A model generated the notes under the pieces. That model was not told the DNA's origin. It worked only from the letters and a program-made list of their open reading frames with translations, and did no database searches. Positions 1 through 8,380 of a DNA stretch of 64,000 nucleotides are shown one piece after another. How positions within the stretch are numbered: the stretch's first letter is position 1; every line of letters starts with the position of its first letter. The position numbers were made by a program, and so were the translations under genes. Source of the DNA: Rhizobium ruizarguesonis (GTDB lineage: Bacteria > Pseudomonadota > Alphaproteobacteria > Rhizobiales > Rhizobiaceae); NCBI RefSeq assembly GCF_012349115.1, contig NZ_PQIG01000074.1, forward strand, positions 1-64,000. The letters are read 5' to 3'.

Positions 1-88
1 TCGCAAGCGGCCCTGGCGACTGTTCGGGTTCAATGGAACGGCGGACGGAGACCCAGGCTCTCCCACGGGCTTGGTGTCCCAAAGGTGC
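1..88. repeat. 88-bp dispersed repeat, copy 1
   Basis: This stretch matches 35478-35565 in the same orientation at 87 of 88 positions (one G/C difference at position 56). It may continue left of the window. Homology stops abruptly after the shared AAAGGTGC. No convincing gene lies in it. It is probably a dispersed non-coding repeat or a remnant of one. Confidence 0.85.
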
Positions 89-633
89 ATCGGTCTTCCA
101 TCCGCCACCGCAACAGGCATTACAGCGCCAGGAGCGGATAAAGGGAAGTTACAAAGGTGCCGGCAGGCGGATGAGCGGGCCACACGGCACGCCCTCACGT
201 AAAACCTATTCCGCGACACCTGCCCAAGGGCCTTGACGATGGTCGAGACGACGCCTGCACGGTTCACGGATTATAGGAAAGACCGGCTTCGCCGGCCCCT
301 CATCCGCCCTCCGGGCACCTTCTCCCCGCTGGGGAGAAGAGGGAATCGAGAGGCCCCGGCATATACCTCCGCCCGCCCCGCGAGCGGGGGTCCGAAGTAC
401 GGGTCGAGACCCGCGGCTCGACCCCGGTCGGTGCCGGCAGGCGGATGAGGGGCAAATCACGCGAAGCGACCTTGATGAAAGGGCCCACGCAAAGAACCGC
501 CGCCTCACCTACCCGTCGCCGATATGCTGCCGGTTTTTACAACGCGAGGTGGATTGACCACCGAACTTTGCCGGTCGTCCGACATGATCGATCGGTCGAT
601 CTAAAATATAACCTTATAAATCAATAGCTTAAC
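89..633. other. Intergenic region upstream of pstS
   Basis: About 545 bp without a credible gene. It holds the RIME-like element at 295-453. From about 540 onward it turns AT-rich, as expected for the pstS promoter region. The short open frames here read through repeat sequence and look spurious. Confidence 0.6.
295..453. repeat. RIME-like intergenic mosaic element
   Basis: The element is bounded by a perfect 14-bp inverted repeat: GCCCCTCATCCGCC at 295-308 and its complement at 440-453. Its interior is rich in short GC hairpins (CCGCCCGCCCCGCGAGCGGG). Related elements with the same ends lie at 11658-11836 and 33011-33149. It resembles the Rhizobium-specific intergenic mosaic elements; membership was judged from the layout only. 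Confidence 0.6.
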
Positions 634-662
634 CTGTCACAAATGTTTCACGGCTTTGACAT
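634..662 (+). promoter_or_regulatory. Candidate Pho box upstream of pstS
   Basis: Three 7-mers in 11-bp register, CTGTCAC (634-640), GTTTCAC (645-651) and TTGACAT (656-662), are separated by 4-bp AT- or GC-containing spacers. This is the layout of tandem PhoB half-sites (consensus close to CTGTCAT every 11 bp). It lies 109 bp before the pstS start codon, and phoB is the last gene of the same cluster, which fits autoregulated phosphate-starvation control. Confidence 0.75.
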
Positions 663-770
663 AAAAGGACGGTGCTTAAAGCGCTAAGAGAGTCTCGCCG
701 ATGAAAAAAGGCAATGCGAGGGCCTCTCTAAGGCCGCACTCACACAAGCCCAAATGCCGGGAGATTCTAA

Positions 771-1805
771 ATGAACACCTTCAAGCTCACCGTTGCCGCG
801 CTCGCTGCAACCGCCGCTTTCGCTGGCGCTGCCGTCGCCCGCGACCAGATTCAGGTTGCTGGTTCGTCCACCGTCCTGCCGTACGCAAAGATCGTTGCCG
901 AGTCCTTCGGCGAAACCTTCACCAACTTCAAGACGCCGGTCGTTGAATCCGGCGGCACGGGCGCTGGTCTGAAGGAATTCTGCAAGGGCGTTGGCGAAGA
1001 CACCATCGACATTGCCAACGCCTCGCGTCCGATCAACAAGAACGAAGCCGAAGCCTGCAAGGCTGCCGGCGTAACCGACATCCAGGAAGTCAAGATCGGC
1101 TACGACGGCATCGTCTTCGCAACTGACGCTTCCAACCCTGACGTCGCCTACGTTCCTGCCGACATCTACAAGGCCCTCGCAGCCCAGGTCGTCGTCGACG
1201 GCAAGCTCGTCGCCAACCCTTACAAGAAGTGGTCGGAAGTCAACCCGAAGCTTCCGGCTGTTGATATCGCTGCCTACATCCCGGGCGAAAAGCACGGCAC
1301 CCGCGAAGTCTTCGAACAGAACGTTCTCGCCGCCGGCTGCAAGGCCTCTGGCGCAATCGACGTCATCGCCAAGGAAATCGCCGACAAGGCTGCCCAGGGC
1401 AAGGCCTGCGTCGCAGTTCGCAAGGATGGCGTTGCCGTTGACATCGATGGCGACTATCCGGAAACCCTCGCACGCATCGCCGCCAACAAGACCGGCGTCG
1501 GCGTATTCGGCCTTTCCTTCTACGAAAACAACGCCGACAAGCTCAAGGTTGCGAGCATGAGCGGTATCGTTCCGTCCACCGAAACGATCGCCAACGGCAC
1601 CTACCCGGTTTCCCGCCCGCTGTTCTTCTACGTCAAGAAGGCACATCTCGGCGCCGTTCCGGGCCTGAAGGAATACGTCAACTTCTTCGTATCCGACCAG
1701 ATGATCGGCCCCGACAGCCCGCTCGTCGAATACGGCCTCGTTGCCGCTCCGGATGCCGAACGTGACGCGATCCGCAAGGACGTCGAAGCCGGCAAGTCCA
1801 TGTAA
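771..1805 (+). CDS. pstS: Phosphate ABC transporter substrate-binding protein PstS
   Basis: 344 aa. PstS is the periplasmic phosphate receptor that hands phosphate to the PstCAB importer. The N-terminus is a clear signal peptide (hydrophobic alanine-rich core ending near AVAR, about residues 1-24). The mature protein opens with the phosphate-binding segment VAGSSTVLPYAK, then SGGTGAGLKEFC and the ANASRPI loop typical of the family. It is the first gene of a same-strand pst cluster and sits behind a Pho box. A strong GC stem-loop separates it from pstC, which often goes with higher expression of the binding protein than of the permease. The assignment is firm. Confidence 0.96.
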   Translation: MNTFKLTVAALAATAAFAGAAVARDQIQVAGSSTVLPYAKIVAESFGETFTNFKTPVVESGGTGAGLKEFCKGVGEDTIDIANASRPINKNEAEACKAAGVTDIQEVKIGYDGIVFATDASNPDVAYVPADIYKALAAQVVVDGKLVANPYKKWSEVNPKLPAVDIAAYIPGEKHGTREVFEQNVLAAGCKASGAIDVIAKEIADKAAQGKACVAVRKDGVAVDIDGDYPETLARIAANKTGVGVFGLSFYENNADKLKVASMSGIVPSTETIANGTYPVSRPLFFYVKKAHLGAVPGLKEYVNFFVSDQMIGPDSPLVEYGLVAAPDAERDAIRKDVEAGKSM

Positions 1806-1812
1806 TCACTTT

Positions 1813-1843
1813 GCCGGCGCGGTGCCTTTCAGCCCGCGCCGGC
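1813..1843 (+). promoter_or_regulatory. Intercistronic stem-loop between pstS and pstC
   Basis: A perfect 10-bp stem, GCCGGCGCGG (1813-1822) with its complement at 1834-1843, encloses an 11-nt loop and starts 8 bp after the pstS stop. No U-run follows, so it is more likely an mRNA stabiliser or processing site, or a partial attenuator, than a full terminator. Confidence 0.65.
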
Positions 1844-1975
1844 ATTGCCTTATGTCCCTGCGCGCCGGCGGTTCTGGAGCTGCAGGGTTGAATTCCTTCT
1901 CCATGATTGGAAGCTGAAGGCAGGCTGATGAAGCTGCCGGGCTTTTTGGGGGCCATGGGCCTGGGGACGTAACGA

Positions 1976-3457
1976 ATGAGCACATCCATCATACTTTTGT
2001 GCCTTGTGGTGATCGGTGCCGCCGCCTATCTGGTCGCGCGCAGCCGCGCCACGGCGCTTGCCGGAGGCCGATCCTCCGCATTGCATTCGCGGCCGGCCTA
2101 TTACGGCGCCTATGCCGCGATCTGGGCGGTTCTTCCTGCCCTCATCGTCCTCTGCCTCTGGCTCTCCATCAGCCCCGGCATCATCCAGTCGTCGGTTCGC
2201 GGCGCTGTCCCCGACGATGTGAAGGCGCAAGCCTCGGTCGAGCAGGATCTTGGTTATTCGATGGTGGCGATGGTCGCCCGCGGCATGACGATGCTGACCT
2301 CGGATGAAACCGCCGCGGTCGCCAACGATCCGGCTGCCCTGCAGGCCAAGCTCCTCGAAAAGGGCGTGCCGCTTGCCAGCCAGCCGCTGCCCTACATGCT
2401 CGACGCCGCCAAAAAGCTCAACGCGATGAGCATGACGAGCCGCATCGCCATGACGGCGATCGTCTTCGCTCTCGCCGTTGCCGGTGCCTTCTATGCGCTG
2501 CGTTCCATCGCTCCGCGCTTCCGCGCCCGCAACCGGGTCGAGCGCGTCATGCTCTGGGGCCTGCTGCTTGCCTCCTCGATCGCCATCCTGACGACGATCG
2601 GCATCGTCTTCTCCATGCTGTCGGAAGCCGCCCGCTTCTTTGCGGCCGTTCCCGCCATGGACTTCTTCTTCGGCACCGTCTGGGATCCGCGCTTTGCCGG
2701 CGCCGGCAGCTCGTCCTTCGGCCAGTTCGGCTTGATCCCGCTGCTGCTCGGCACGATCTATATCGGTCTGGTCGCCATGCTGGTCGCCGTGCCGGTCGGC
2801 CTCTTTGCCGCCATCTACATGGCCGAATACGCCTCGCCGAAGCTGCGCGGCGTCGCCAAACCGCTCCTCGAAGTGCTCGCCGGCATTCCGACGATCGTCT
2901 ACGGCTTCTTCGCGCTCGTCACCGTCGGCCCGTTCCTGCGCGATTTCTCAGCCCAGATCAGCGGCCTGCTCTCCGGCAACTACAGCAACTTCATCCAGGC
3001 GCAGAGCGTTCTGACGGCCGGCATCGTCATGGGCATCATGCTGATCCCTTACGTCTCCTCGCTGTCGGACGACATCATCACCGCCGTGCCGCGGACCTTG
3101 CGTGACGGTTCGCTCGGTCTTGGTGCCACACGTTCTGAAACCATCAAGAAAGTGGTCTTGCCGGCCGCTCTTCCCGGCATTGTCGGCGCCTTGCTGATGA
3201 CGGCCTCGCGCGCCATCGGCGAAACCATGATCGTCGTGCTGGCCGCCGGTGTCGCCGCCCGCATCCAGATCAACCCCTTCGAGCCGATGACGACGGTGAC
3301 CGTCAAGATCGTCAACCAGCTGACCGGCGACCTTGAGTTCACCTCGCCGCAGACGCTGGTTGCCTTCGCCCTTGGCATCACCCTGTTCTGCATCACGCTT
3401 TGCCTCAATATCTATGCGCTCTACATCGTGCGCAAATACCGGGAGCAGTACGAATGA
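1976..3457 (+). CDS. pstC: Phosphate ABC transporter permease PstC
   Basis: 493 aa, an inner-membrane subunit of the high-affinity phosphate importer. The first 230 residues form an N-terminal extension with membrane helices near residues 2-20, 42-65 and 155-180 and a soluble stretch between. The C-terminal half carries the permease core, with the EAA-type loop in LRDGSLGLGATRSETIKKV followed by LPAALPGIVGA. Such long PstC proteins are usual in rhizobia, compared with roughly 320 aa in enteric bacteria. The stop codon overlaps the pstA start as ATGA, which points to translational coupling. Confidence 0.95.
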   Translation: MSTSIILLCLVVIGAAAYLVARSRATALAGGRSSALHSRPAYYGAYAAIWAVLPALIVLCLWLSISPGIIQSSVRGAVPDDVKAQASVEQDLGYSMVAMVARGMTMLTSDETAAVANDPAALQAKLLEKGVPLASQPLPYMLDAAKKLNAMSMTSRIAMTAIVFALAVAGAFYALRSIAPRFRARNRVERVMLWGLLLASSIAILTTIGIVFSMLSEAARFFAAVPAMDFFFGTVWDPRFAGAGSSSFGQFGLIPLLLGTIYIGLVAMLVAVPVGLFAAIYMAEYASPKLRGVAKPLLEVLAGIPTIVYGFFALVTVGPFLRDFSAQISGLLSGNYSNFIQAQSVLTAGIVMGIMLIPYVSSLSDDIITAVPRTLRDGSLGLGATRSETIKKVVLPAALPGIVGALLMTASRAIGETMIVVLAAGVAARIQINPFEPMTTVTVKIVNQLTGDLEFTSPQTLVAFALGITLFCITLCLNIYALYIVRKYREQYE

Positions 3458-4776
3458 CGGATATTGTTTCTCCCACATCAGGCGTCACCGTTTCCAAGGC
3501 GCCAGTGCGCCGCGATATCGGCATCAAGCGCCGCTATGCCGCCGAGCGCCGGTTCCAGGCCTATGGCATCGCCGCCATCACCTTCGGTCTCGTCTTCCTG
3601 TTCATCCTGCTGTGGACGGTGATCGGCAAAGGTTATACCGCCTTCCAGCAGACGGCGATCACCCTGCCGATCGAATTCTCCGAGAAGACGATCGACCCGA
3701 ACAACAAGCGTGCGACCGACCCTTCGGTGCTGATCGCCGCCAACTACCCGGTTCTCCTGCGCGACGCGATCGTAAAGCAGCTGAACGTCAATGCCGCGAG
3801 CCGTCCCGATGTGCGCGATGCATCCGCCATGCTCTCCAAGGGTGCGCCGGTCCAGCTGCGCGACATGGTCGTCGCCGATCCGTCGATCATCGGCAAGACG
3901 GTCAATGTCACGGTGCTTGCCGACGCCAATGTCGACAGCGCCAACAAGGGCCAGATCGATCTGTCGGTCGATGAGAAGAACCGCAAGGTCAACGACAAGC
4001 AGGTCGGCTGGATGAACGAGTTGAAGGCGAGCGGCGCTCTCCACAAGCAGTTCAACACCGGCCTCTTCGTCAACGGCAATTCCAGCCGTCCGGAGGCCGC
4101 GGGCCTGGGCGTCGCCCTGATCGGCTCGCTCTACCTGATGCTGATCGTGCTCGTGCTTGCTCTGCCGATCGGCGTTGCCGCCTCGATCTATCTCGAGGAG
4201 TTTGCGCCGAAGAACAAGCTGACGGACCTGATCGAGGTCAACATCAACAACCTCGCCGCGGTCCCCTCGATCGTCTACGGTCTGCTCGGTCTTTCCGTCT
4301 TCATCAACTTCATCGGCCTGCCGCGCTCGGCCTCGCTGGTCGGCGGCCTGGTGCTGACGCTGATGACCCTGCCGACGATCATCATCGCGACGCGCGCCGC
4401 CCTTCGCGCCGTGCCGCCGTCGATCCGCGCCGCGGCCCTCGGCCTCGGCGCTTCGAAGATGCAGATGGTGTTCCACCATGTTCTGCCGCTCGCCATGCCC
4501 GGCATCCTCACCGGCACGATCATCGGCCTGGCGCATGCGCTCGGCGAAACCGCGCCGCTGCTCCTGATCGGCATGGTCGCCTTCGTCGCCAACGCGCCGA
4601 CGACACCGCTCGATCCCTCGACGGCTCTGCCCGTACAGGTCTATATGTGGGCCAACGAGGCCGAACGTGCCTTCGTTGAGCGTACTTCGGGTGCCATCAT
4701 CGTCCTGCTCCTGTTCCTGATCGTCATGAACATGGGCGCCATCCTCTTGCGTCGTCGCTTCGAGCGCCGCTGGTAA
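3454..4776 (+). CDS. pstA: Phosphate ABC transporter permease PstA
   Basis: 440 aa, the second membrane subunit of the Pst importer. I chose the ATG at 3454, which overlaps the pstC stop (ATGA), over the in-frame start at 3400 that would lie deep inside pstC. A first membrane helix lies near residues 40-65. A periplasmic insertion of about 150 residues follows, then the permease core with the loop [20 protein letters not shown]. The large insertion between helix 1 and the core matches long rhizobial PstA proteins. It is followed 16 bp later by pstB. Confidence 0.95.
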   Translation: MTDIVSPTSGVTVSKAPVRRDIGIKRRYAAERRFQAYGIAAITFGLVFLFILLWTVIGKGYTAFQQTAITLPIEFSEKTIDPNNKRATDPSVLIAANYPVLLRDAIVKQLNVNAASRPDVRDASAMLSKGAPVQLRDMVVADPSIIGKTVNVTVLADANVDSANKGQIDLSVDEKNRKVNDKQVGWMNELKASGALHKQFNTGLFVNGNSSRPEAAGLGVALIGSLYLMLIVLVLALPIGVAASIYLEEFAPKNKLTDLIEVNINNLAAVPSIVYGLLGLSVFINFIGLPRSASLVGGLVLTLMTLPTIIIATRAALRAVPPSIRAAALGLGASKMQMVFHHVLPLAMPGILTGTIIGLAHALGETAPLLLIGMVAFVANAPTTPLDPSTALPVQVYMWANEAERAFVERTSGAIIVLLLFLIVMNMGAILLRRRFERRW

Positions 4777-4792
4777 ACGGAGTTACAAGATC

Positions 4793-5608
4793 ATGAACAT
4801 GTTGACGGAAGCTGCAGTTGAAAAGGCGCTGGATCACAAGATGAGCAACGTCCCGTATAAGATGATCGGAAAGGATGTCTCGGTTTACTACGGCGAAAAG
4901 CGCGCGCTATTCGATGTGAACCTGAACATCCGCGAAAACACGGTAACCGCCCTGATCGGCCCGTCCGGCTGCGGCAAGTCGACCTTCCTGCGCAGCCTCA
5001 ACCGCATGAACGACACGATCGACGGCTGCCGCGTCACCGGCAAGATCACGCTCGACACCGACGATATCTATGATCCCGATATCGACGTCGTCGAACTTCG
5101 CGCCCGCGTCGGCATGGTCTTCCAGAAGCCGAACCCGTTCCCGAAGACGATCTACGAAAACGTCTCCTACGGCCCGCGCATCCATGGCCTTGCCAAGTCG
5201 AAGGCCGATCTCGACCAGATCGTCGAGACCAGCCTGCAGCGCGCCGGCCTCTGGAACGAGGTCAAGGACCGCGTGCACGAATCCGGCACCGGCCTGTCGG
5301 GCGGTCAGCAGCAGCGCCTCTGCATTGCCCGTGCCGTCGCCGTCAGCCCGGAAGTCATCCTGATGGACGAGCCCTGCTCGGCGCTCGACCCGATCGCCAC
5401 CGCCAAGGTCGAGGAGTTGATCCACGAGCTTCGCGAGAACTACACGATCGTCATCGTCACCCACTCCATGCAGCAGGCCGCGCGCGTCTCGCAGCGCACC
5501 GCCATGTTCCACCTCGGCAATCTCGTCGAGGAGAACGACACCGACAAGATGTTCACCAATCCCGACGATCCGCGCACCCAGGACTACATCATGGGTCGCT
5601 TCGGCTGA
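4793..5608 (+). CDS. pstB: Phosphate ABC transporter ATPase PstB
   Basis: 271 aa, the ATPase that drives phosphate import and works with PhoU in phosphate signalling. Walker A is GPSGCGKST (about residues 60-68), the signature is LSGGQQQR, and Walker B is [12 protein letters not shown] followed by the switch histidine in VTHSM. The length is usual for PstB. It sits 16 bp after pstA and is followed directly by phoU. Confidence 0.97.
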   Translation: MNMLTEAAVEKALDHKMSNVPYKMIGKDVSVYYGEKRALFDVNLNIRENTVTALIGPSGCGKSTFLRSLNRMNDTIDGCRVTGKITLDTDDIYDPDIDVVELRARVGMVFQKPNPFPKTIYENVSYGPRIHGLAKSKADLDQIVETSLQRAGLWNEVKDRVHESGTGLSGGQQQRLCIARAVAVSPEVILMDEPCSALDPIATAKVEELIHELRENYTIVIVTHSMQQAARVSQRTAMFHLGNLVEENDTDKMFTNPDDPRTQDYIMGRFG

Positions 5609-5652
5609 TTTTGGCGTCACCAAGCCTTTCCGTTATTCGAGGACAAAGCCCC

Positions 5653-6366
5653 ATGGCATCGACACATATTTATTCTGCCTATGATGATGATCTGAAGTTC
5701 CTGTCCAGGCGGATTTCCGAAATGGGCGGCCTGGCCGAGCAGATGGTCGCCGAAGCCGTGCGGGCGCTGGTCAACGGCGATACCGCGCTGGCGCAGAAGG
5801 TCATCTCCGACGATGTGATCCTCGATCACGCCGAACGCGAAATCGGCGACAAGGCGATCGTCACCATCGCCCGCCGTCAGCCGATGGCCGCGGACCTGCG
5901 CGAAATCATGGGTTCGATCCGCATCGCCGCCGATCTCGAACGCGTCGGCGACCTCGGCAAGAATACTGCCAAGCGCGTCATCGCCGTCCAAAGCACCGGC
6001 GTTCCCCGCAAGCTCGCCCGCGGCCTCGAGCACCTGTCCGAGCTGGCGCTCGTCCAGCTCAAGGAAGTGCTCGACGTCTACACCAATCGTTCCGCCGACA
6101 AGGCGAATGCGATCCGCGAACGCGACAACGAGATCGACGCGATGTACACCTCGCTGTTCCGCGAACTCCTGACCTACATGATGGAAGATCCGCGCAACAT
6201 CACCAGCTGCACGCATCTTCTCTTCTGCGCCAAGAACATCGAGCGCATTGGCGACCACGCCACCAACATCGCCGAGACGATCTTTTACATGACGACAGGC
6301 GCGCAGCCGGAAGGCGATCGTCCGAAGGATGACAGCGCCAACACCGTCGGCGCGGTCACCGAATAA
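5653..6366 (+). CDS. phoU: Phosphate signalling regulator PhoU
   Basis: 237 aa, a cytoplasmic all-helical protein that links PstSCAB activity to the PhoR/PhoB two-component system. The two repeated three-helix units are visible, with metal-site motifs of the family in EREIGDKA, DLERVGDLGKN and NIERIGDHATNIAE. I chose ATG 5653, preceded by GAGGACAAAG, rather than the upstream TTG at 5611, which nearly abuts the pstB stop. It is part of the pst operon. Confidence 0.95.
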   Translation: MASTHIYSAYDDDLKFLSRRISEMGGLAEQMVAEAVRALVNGDTALAQKVISDDVILDHAEREIGDKAIVTIARRQPMAADLREIMGSIRIAADLERVGDLGKNTAKRVIAVQSTGVPRKLARGLEHLSELALVQLKEVLDVYTNRSADKANAIRERDNEIDAMYTSLFRELLTYMMEDPRNITSCTHLLFCAKNIERIGDHATNIAETIFYMTTGAQPEGDRPKDDSANTVGAVTE

Positions 6367-6390
6367 CCGCCCACACCCCGCCGCTTGCGT

Positions 6391-6410
6391 GCGCGCCCGT
6401 CCGGGCGCGC
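6391..6410 (+). promoter_or_regulatory. GC hairpin between phoU and phoB
   Basis: GCGCGCCC (6391-6398) pairs perfectly with GGGCGCGC (6403-6410) around a 4-nt loop. There is no T-run, so it is not a standard intrinsic terminator. It may separate or tune phoB expression relative to pst-phoU. Confidence 0.45.
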
Positions 6411-6501
6411 AAAGAGGTCGCAGCCAAATTTTTGAATTTGCGCAGGATGCATTGCTTAAATCACCCTGGTTTAAGGATCATGCGCGAGGAGACCGACACG
6501 C

Positions 6502-7185
6502 ATGATCCCGAGAGTTGCAGTTGTTGAAGACGAGGAAGCCCTCAGCGTGCTTCTTCGCTACAATCTCGAAGCGGAAGGCTTCGAGGTCGATACCATCCTT
6601 CGTGGCGACGAAGCCGAAATGCGGCTTCAGGAGCGCACGCCCGATCTTCTCATCCTTGATTGGATGCTGCCCGGCGTCTCCGGCATCGAGCTCTGCCGGC
6701 GCCTGCGCATGCGGCCGGAGACCGAGCGCCTGCCGATCATTATGCTGACGGCGCGCGGCGAAGAGAGCGAGCGTGTCCGCGGATTGTCGACGGGCGCCGA
6801 CGACTATGTCGTCAAGCCCTTCTCGACCCCCGAGCTCGTTGCCCGCGTCAAGGCGATGCTGCGTCGCGCCCGTCCCGAGGTGCTGTCGACGGTGCTGAAA
6901 TGCGGTGACATCGAGCTCGACCGCGAAACCCATCGCGTCCATCGCAAGACCCGCGAAGTCCGCCTCGGCCCCACCGAATTCCGCCTGCTGGAATTCCTGA
7001 TGTCGTCGCCGGGCCGGGTCTTCTCCCGCTCGCAGCTTCTGGACGGCGTCTGGGGCCACGATATCTATGTCGACGAGCGCACCGTCGACGTCCATGTCGG
7101 CCGCCTGCGCAAGGCGCTGAATTTCTCCAACATGCAAGACGTCATCCGCACCGTCCGCGGCGCCGGTTATTCGATGGAAGCCTGA
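6502..7185 (+). CDS. phoB: Phosphate response regulator PhoB
   Basis: 227 aa, an OmpR/PhoB-family response regulator that binds Pho boxes. The receiver domain (about 1-120) has the acidic pocket VEDEE, the phospho-acceptor Asp53 in LILDWMLPG, and Lys in VVKPFS. The C-terminal winged helix (about 130-225) contains EFRLLEFLM and DERTVDVHVGRLRKAL. It lies 135 bp after phoU, so it could be in the same transcript or have its own promoter. The partner kinase PhoR is not in the window. Confidence 0.95.
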   Translation: MIPRVAVVEDEEALSVLLRYNLEAEGFEVDTILRGDEAEMRLQERTPDLLILDWMLPGVSGIELCRRLRMRPETERLPIIMLTARGEESERVRGLSTGADDYVVKPFSTPELVARVKAMLRRARPEVLSTVLKCGDIELDRETHRVHRKTREVRLGPTEFRLLEFLMSSPGRVFSRSQLLDGVWGHDIYVDERTVDVHVGRLRKALNFSNMQDVIRTVRGAGYSMEA

Positions 7186-7226
7186 GGGCTTTCATCTGAG
7201 CCTGCTGAGCCTGGCAAAACCCGCGA

Positions 7227-7344
7227 CGTCATCCTCGGCCTTGTGCCGAGGATCTGCGCACGCCAAATGAAGTATTTGAAAATAAAGTTTTTTCCCTCAA
7301 GTAGTTGAGGTGATCAGATGCTCGACACAAGGCCGAGCATGACG
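7227..7344. repeat. Paired inverted repeat (REP/BIME-like)
   Basis: The 29-bp segment at 7227-7255 (CGTCATCCTCGGCCTTGTGC...) recurs as its near-complement at 7316-7344. Each arm is itself palindromic. Between them a smaller hairpin, CTCAAGTAGTTGAG, sits near 7295-7309. It occupies the phoB-gcrA gap and looks like a mobile-repeat-type palindromic unit rather than a gene. Confidence 0.6.
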
Positions 7345-7373
7345 GAGGGAAACCTGAGCTTCCATCCGCGCAT

Positions 7374-7400
7374 AAAAAAACGGGCCACTCGGCCCGTTTT
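7374..7400. terminator. Bidirectional intrinsic terminator between phoB and gcrA
   Basis: ACGGGCC (7380-7386) pairs with GGCCCGT (7391-7397) around ACTC. A-tracts lie before it and TTTT after it, so both strands give a stem followed by U residues. It lies 27 bp beyond the gcrA stop and would end gcrA transcription from the right as well as phoB transcription from the left. Confidence 0.8.
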
Positions 7401-7426
7401 CTGCATTCTAACGATGGTCAGCCCGT

Positions 7427-7960
7427 TCAGCTGGCCCGCGCCGCTGCCCGGCGGCGTTCATTCACCGGCTGGTAGGCAAGCTTCTGGTGATAACCGCAAT
7501 AGGGCGAATTGTCGGGGGACTCGCAGCCGCAGAAATGGAAGTCATCCTTCAGCGGATCGCCGACCGGCCACTTGCAGGTGCGTTCGGTCAGTTCCGTCAG
7601 GCCGAGGCGGCGGGAAATCGGCACCACCACATTGCCTCTCGGCACGTATTCCATTTCCTCGATCGTTTCGATCTCGATCTCTTCCTTCAGCATCGTCGCG
7701 CCCTGCTGGCGGGTGACGGTGCGGGTGGTGATGCGAGAGGCGAAGTTCGGCGCGCGCGGCGCCGATGTATTGCGCTTCGGCGTTCGCGCCGCGGTGTTGG
7801 TGCCGCCGGCCTTGGCACGGCCGGGAAGGCACAGCCGGTGCACTTTACCGATGACCGCGTTTCGGCTGACACCGCCAAGCTGCGCAGCGATCTGGCTCGC
7901 GCTCAGTCCTTCGGCCCAAAGCTTCTTGAGTTTCTCGACCCGCTCGTCTGTCCAGTTCAT
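7427..7960 (-). CDS. gcrA: GcrA family cell-cycle regulator
   Basis: 177 aa. GcrA is a sigma70-associated transcription factor of alphaproteobacteria that acts at promoters carrying CcrM-methylated GANTC sites. The N-terminal helix-turn-helix opens with MNWTDERVEKLKKLWAEGLS and continues through SASQIAAQLGGVSRNAVIGKVHRL, the family hallmark. The middle is basic and low-complexity, and the C-terminus carries the Cys-rich FCGCESPDNSPYCGYH segment of the sigma-binding region. I chose ATG 7960 over the longer frame from 8044 because the HTH starts right there. It is monocistronic and ends at the terminator at 7374-7400. Confidence 0.93.
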   Translation of the reverse strand: MNWTDERVEKLKKLWAEGLSASQIAAQLGGVSRNAVIGKVHRLCLPGRAKAGGTNTAARTPKRNTSAPRAPNFASRITTRTVTRQQGATMLKEEIEIETIEEMEYVPRGNVVVPISRRLGLTELTERTCKWPVGDPLKDDFHFCGCESPDNSPYCGYHQKLAYQPVNERRRAAARAS

Positions 7961-8044
7961 GCCCTGTCTCCACCTTTTGCGTTGGTGATGGCAGAATCCC
8001 TCACCGTTGTCCCGGGAGCTCCGAAACAAGAAACGCTTGATCAA

Positions 8045-8380
8045 TTTTGGTGACTAGTTCCGCCGCATGCAGTCTAGTAATTGATCTTTAACCTAGTGTG
8101 AGCCTGACTCCGTGACAAGAGTCGCATGAATCCGGATGAATCGAATTCGTAGTTTTCCCCAACTTGCTGTCCCTGCGTGGCATTTCTGCAATAATGCCTG
8201 TTGAAGACTGAAAATGCCGCTGTACACCTGTGCTGCATACGCTAAGGGCGCCGTTTTGTTGACATTGCAGCGCGAAAAGGAAATAGTGCCACTCGCCGCC
8301 GCAAGGCGGCATTTTTGATTTTTCGGGCCTGGTTTCCTTAGCCGGAGTCATTGCCCGGCAACTTTGATGGAGATCGCGCC
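8045..8380. other. Intergenic gcrA-argD region with candidate argD promoter
   Basis: About 420 bp (7961-8380) separate the divergent gcrA and argD starts. A candidate sigma70 site reads TTGACA (8259-8264), a 17-bp spacer, and AATAGT (8282-8287). The stem-loop at 8295-8316 follows directly. I see no convincing gene in it; the minus-strand open frame at 8088-8351 has no recognisable domain. Confidence 0.5.
8295..8316 (+). promoter_or_regulatory. Terminator-like hairpin in the argD leader
   Basis: GCCGCC (8295-8300) and GGCGGC (8305-8310) enclose GCAA and are followed by ATTTTT. It looks like an intrinsic terminator on the plus strand, yet no plus-strand gene lies upstream. It could be an attenuator or stabilising 5' hairpin of argD mRNA, or the end of a small RNA. 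Confidence 0.5.

Noticed and set aside
684-1646. Long open frame antisense to pstS
   Set aside because: It mirrors pstS codon bias in the opposite strand and has no recognisable domain or start signal.
8088-8351. 87-codon minus-strand frame upstream of argD
   Set aside because: No ribosome site, no conserved-looking content, and it overlaps the likely argD promoter and leader hairpin.
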